Of a stretch of DNA of 64,000 bases, positions 61,101-64,000 are shown in pieces. This DNA comes from Nipponacmea schrenckii (lineage: Eukaryota; Mollusca; Gastropoda; Lottiidae): NCBI GenBank assembly GCA_030562195.1, contig JAUJPP010000003.1, positions 45,080,602-45,144,601 of the forward strand. The letters are read 5' to 3'. How positions within the stretch are numbered: position 1 is the stretch's first letter; each line of letters opens with the position of its first letter. Position numbers and translations under genes: made by a program. Under the pieces are notes generated by a model. That model saw nothing but the letters and a program-made list of their open reading frames with translations. It searched no databases and was not told the DNA's origin.

Positions 61101-64000
61101 TTAGTTGAAACATGTCTCAAAGTGATAAGTTGAGAAATATAAGAAAATGAAGGTCGGAAGAGATAACTGTTCATTTCCTTTCAATCATCTTCTCTAACAT
61201 CCTGTTTTACAAAATTAAATATTAAACCGACTTTAATTGTCTCGAGATAATTCAAAGTTTATGATTAATCTACTTATTCTATCAGTAATATTTAAAGCTA
61301 CAAATTGTTGTCATTTAAAAGCATAATATTCAATTCTAGATTGATTTTTAGGACAACAGACTTAAAATAAAAACTGAAAACTCCATTTTTTTCTTTGTAT
61401 TAAAAGAGAATTAAATCAAATTTTCAACCATTTCTAATGCAGTATAAAACAAATTTGTCAATATCCCTTTTAAATTCAGCATAGGAAGAGAAATTTGATC
61501 GTGCTCTCAGTATTAAAAAAATACCCTCTTTGGTATATCAATAGCATTTATGACTCTCAGATTAAAGTTGATCTTTTAATCCATATTTGACAGTAAAACA
61601 GATTATCACCGGATGCTTAATGAATGTATTGAAACATATCCAGGTGTCATTTTAACAATATCTGAGCAATGATTTTAGAGTTCACACATTATTATTTTTA
61701 ATTTTACATTGAATAAAGCAAAACTGTTATTTAACAGCTAACTGATTAATTTCTGCTATCAATCTGCAACATATCATTGTTATGAATAGACATTATATGC
61801 CAGAACTATTTCAAAATATTCATGTGATCATGTGATTCTGGTAATTTATATTTTCCCTAAGGGCTATAAAGCTAGGGTCTATATTCAGGGTGCAATATTA
61901 CATCACTTTACAAATACTATCACTTGTGAAATGCCTGAAGTAAAGAGACCCGCCCAAGAAGACCGCAAAATCTACCTGAGACAAATTCAGCTATATTAAC
62001 TTTTATTTGAAATCAGAAATTCCATATCATATATATAAAAATTATAATTTCCGCTTTTAGACCTGCTTGAAGAAGTATGTTTTGTATTTGATGTTATCAA
62101 GATAGTCTGATATGTAAGTTGCTGACCTTAACAATAATCTTTTCAATATGTTTATAAAACTTTTAACACTTTCAATTACAATTAAATTGAGGAAGTTAAA
62201 TTATTCTAAAGAATTTCATTGGGATGATGCCAAGAAAATGAAAAGTTAAGCCAATATTGCAGTTTAAGATAAAGTTGTTAATTTGTAGAAATATTTATGA
62301 TGATGATGATGGTGTACTAATTGCAGGATTTGCACTTTTTAGGGTACACAATGTTGTGACCACCAATGTCATGACCACCCATAGGCTAAATATATCAAAA
62401 AAAACTTGAATGTAGTATTACATGGCATTGAAATGTTGAAGTATGTAGCGTTTACTATATTTTTTATCTTAAAAAAACTTAGGTGTAAACTGTTACAAAA
62501 ACATCTGTTTGATTACAACATCAAATTTAAATCAAAACAAACTGAAGATAAACATACAGAGGAAATTGGTAAATAGATAGGTAGCCATCTTGTACTGTTT
62601 ATTAGATTGAGGAATTTCTGATAAGTAATGTTTTTATTGTATAGGCCAGTCCAAAAAGTAGTCTTCTGGCAGAAAAATATTTATCTTTATTTTGAATATA
62701 AAGTGCAATAACTTATAGTAATATTTTTGCTGTGAATATCTTCAGTTTTTTTATAATTTTCCTCCAACTGTGTTATCTGTCTGAAATATTGACCATTAAG
62801 GATATGAATTAAAAGCTTATTCCAAAGATAGATTTGTATTTAGAATTTGTTATCAGATTTTAAGTTTGTTATAAAAGTGTTAATCAAAGGATTTGTCTAT
62901 AATATGATATAAAGACCTTGATAATAATATAAGGACAGGACTAGATTATAAAGATGTTCTCACTTCAATCATTGTTTATTTAATTAAATAATAACTTGTA
63001 TCAATATTAGTGAAAGAGAAATGGACTCTGATAAGATAAGATTGGTATTTATCATTATACATACTGAATGATAGAATACATAATGTTATATAACATCCCC
63101 CTGGGTGACCACCCCACAGTTTTATTACAGGGTATTAATGATTTAAACAGTAGTTTTATATCCAAACTAGTAATTGACACATATTTTACTCTGGGCATTG
63201 TTTATCCTCAACATATTTAGTTGTCTTGGAAATTTTAGAAATTATAAAGATTTTGTGTGAAATTTTCTATGATTAAGCTTATATATCATGTTCAAGGCTT
63301 TAATTACAAACAGTTCAGATTAAATGATATGTGTATATTAAAAGCAATTCAAATATATGTTATGCTATTCAAATATTATCATGCTTTAATCATTTCTGAA
63401 TGCATTAACTAAGCTTTCATTAACCAAATAGACTAATCAAGTTTAAACTTAATTGAAATCTGGGATAGATGTATAGTATAAAAGAGAAGTAAAGTGATCA
63501 ATTTCATGTATGAATAAACTGATATGACTGGCAGGAAACTGGTGTTGTATGATATTCAATCATGTCTGGTTATTATGTAATATAAAAATCAATATAGTTA
63601 GTTTTATAAGGTTATGTCTGGCTTTAAAGCACATGGTATATTCGATATTCAGTTTAACTCTTGAATTGTTGATGATTAAAAGAGCATATAGCAATAGATA
63701 GTATTTTCAATTCATGATATTTATCTTATACAGATTTTTATGGCTATGACACAAATATATTTTCTGGATTCAGGCACTATGATGTCAGATACACTAGTTG
63801 TAAGCTCTCATCTATCTTAAATCTAAGAAATATTCACTAAGACAATAAAAATATTGAAGGTGCTTTTAGAGTTATGTAATAAGAATGGACTCGAATAGAA
63901 TTGAAAAAAAAATTATTCGATTTTCGTAGTTTTGTCCTTCATGATCTAATGCTGTTTGGTTACATAATGTCTCGGAAACACATCTCACAGCTATTGATAC

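Larger units (their letters stand above)
46271..64000. other. Long region without an assigned gene
   Basis: 17.7 kb with no gene I can name. It reads as intronic or intergenic AT-rich DNA containing a few splice-bounded short exons on the plus strand (entered separately), two TTAA-flanked elements, a foldback element, a minisatellite and a palindrome. A GAT-repeat (near 62298) and short AT runs are the only simple repeats seen beyond 59 kb. The most economical reading is a long-intron plus-strand gene starting near 46.2 kb and leaving the window. Confidence 0.45.

Noticed and set aside
61929..61997. Short frame MPEVKRPAQEDRKIYLRQIQ
   Set aside because: 22 codons with no good acceptor before it and no family match; too weak to call.
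1..64000. tRNA, rRNA or other structured RNA genes
   Set aside because: No cloverleaf with A and B boxes or rRNA-like segment was recognised by eye on either strand.

Overview
This is eukaryotic nuclear DNA, AT-rich and intron-dense, almost certainly from a lophotrochozoan and most likely a mollusc. The evidence is the gene content and the repeats. Four typical animal genes can be assembled from 49 coding exons, with every intron GT-AG. The introns hold the tandem-core elements with an ACGG/CCGT tetranucleotide run and 'TATACGCCCAC ... GTGGGCGTAT' ends that are abundant in molluscs. I cannot name the species.

Layout. (1) 489-15622, plus strand: TMF1, a golgin-type coiled-coil protein in 24 coding exons, 1334 aa. 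(2) 17546-25901, minus strand: ATP5PD, mitochondrial ATP synthase subunit d, 5 exons, 187 aa, tail-to-tail with TMF1. (3) 26473-34291, plus strand: the KCTD2/5/17 orthologue, 6 exons, 226 aa, head-to-head with ATP5PD over a 571-bp shared promoter. (4) 40025-45631, minus strand: PDPK1, 14 exons, 466 aa, tail-to-tail with KCTD5. (5) 46 kb to the end: mostly unassigned. A probable divergent promoter with PDPK1 and a few splice-bounded short exons suggest a long-intron gene running off the right edge, but I could not identify it.

The introns are a transposon record: four TTAA-flanked MITE-like elements, a degraded hAT copy with an exact 8-bp target duplication nested in a tandem-core element, a broken Penelope-like element interrupted by a 1.15-kb repeat that has a near-identical twin 6.7 kb upstream, an unrelated 1.6-kb element in PDPK1, foldback elements, minisatellites and a 70-bp spacerless palindrome.

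The four identified genes are housekeeping or signalling genes in different pathways (Golgi tethering, oxidative phosphorylation, Cullin-3 ubiquitination/G-protein regulation, AGC-kinase activation). Their order is the most notable thing here. In human, ATP5PD sits head-to-head with KCTD2 on chromosome 17, while the paralogue KCTD5 sits near PDPK1 on chromosome 16. This window has ATP5PD, one KCTD2/5/17 gene and PDPK1 side by side, which looks like the pre-duplication arrangement. I found no novel enzymatic system.
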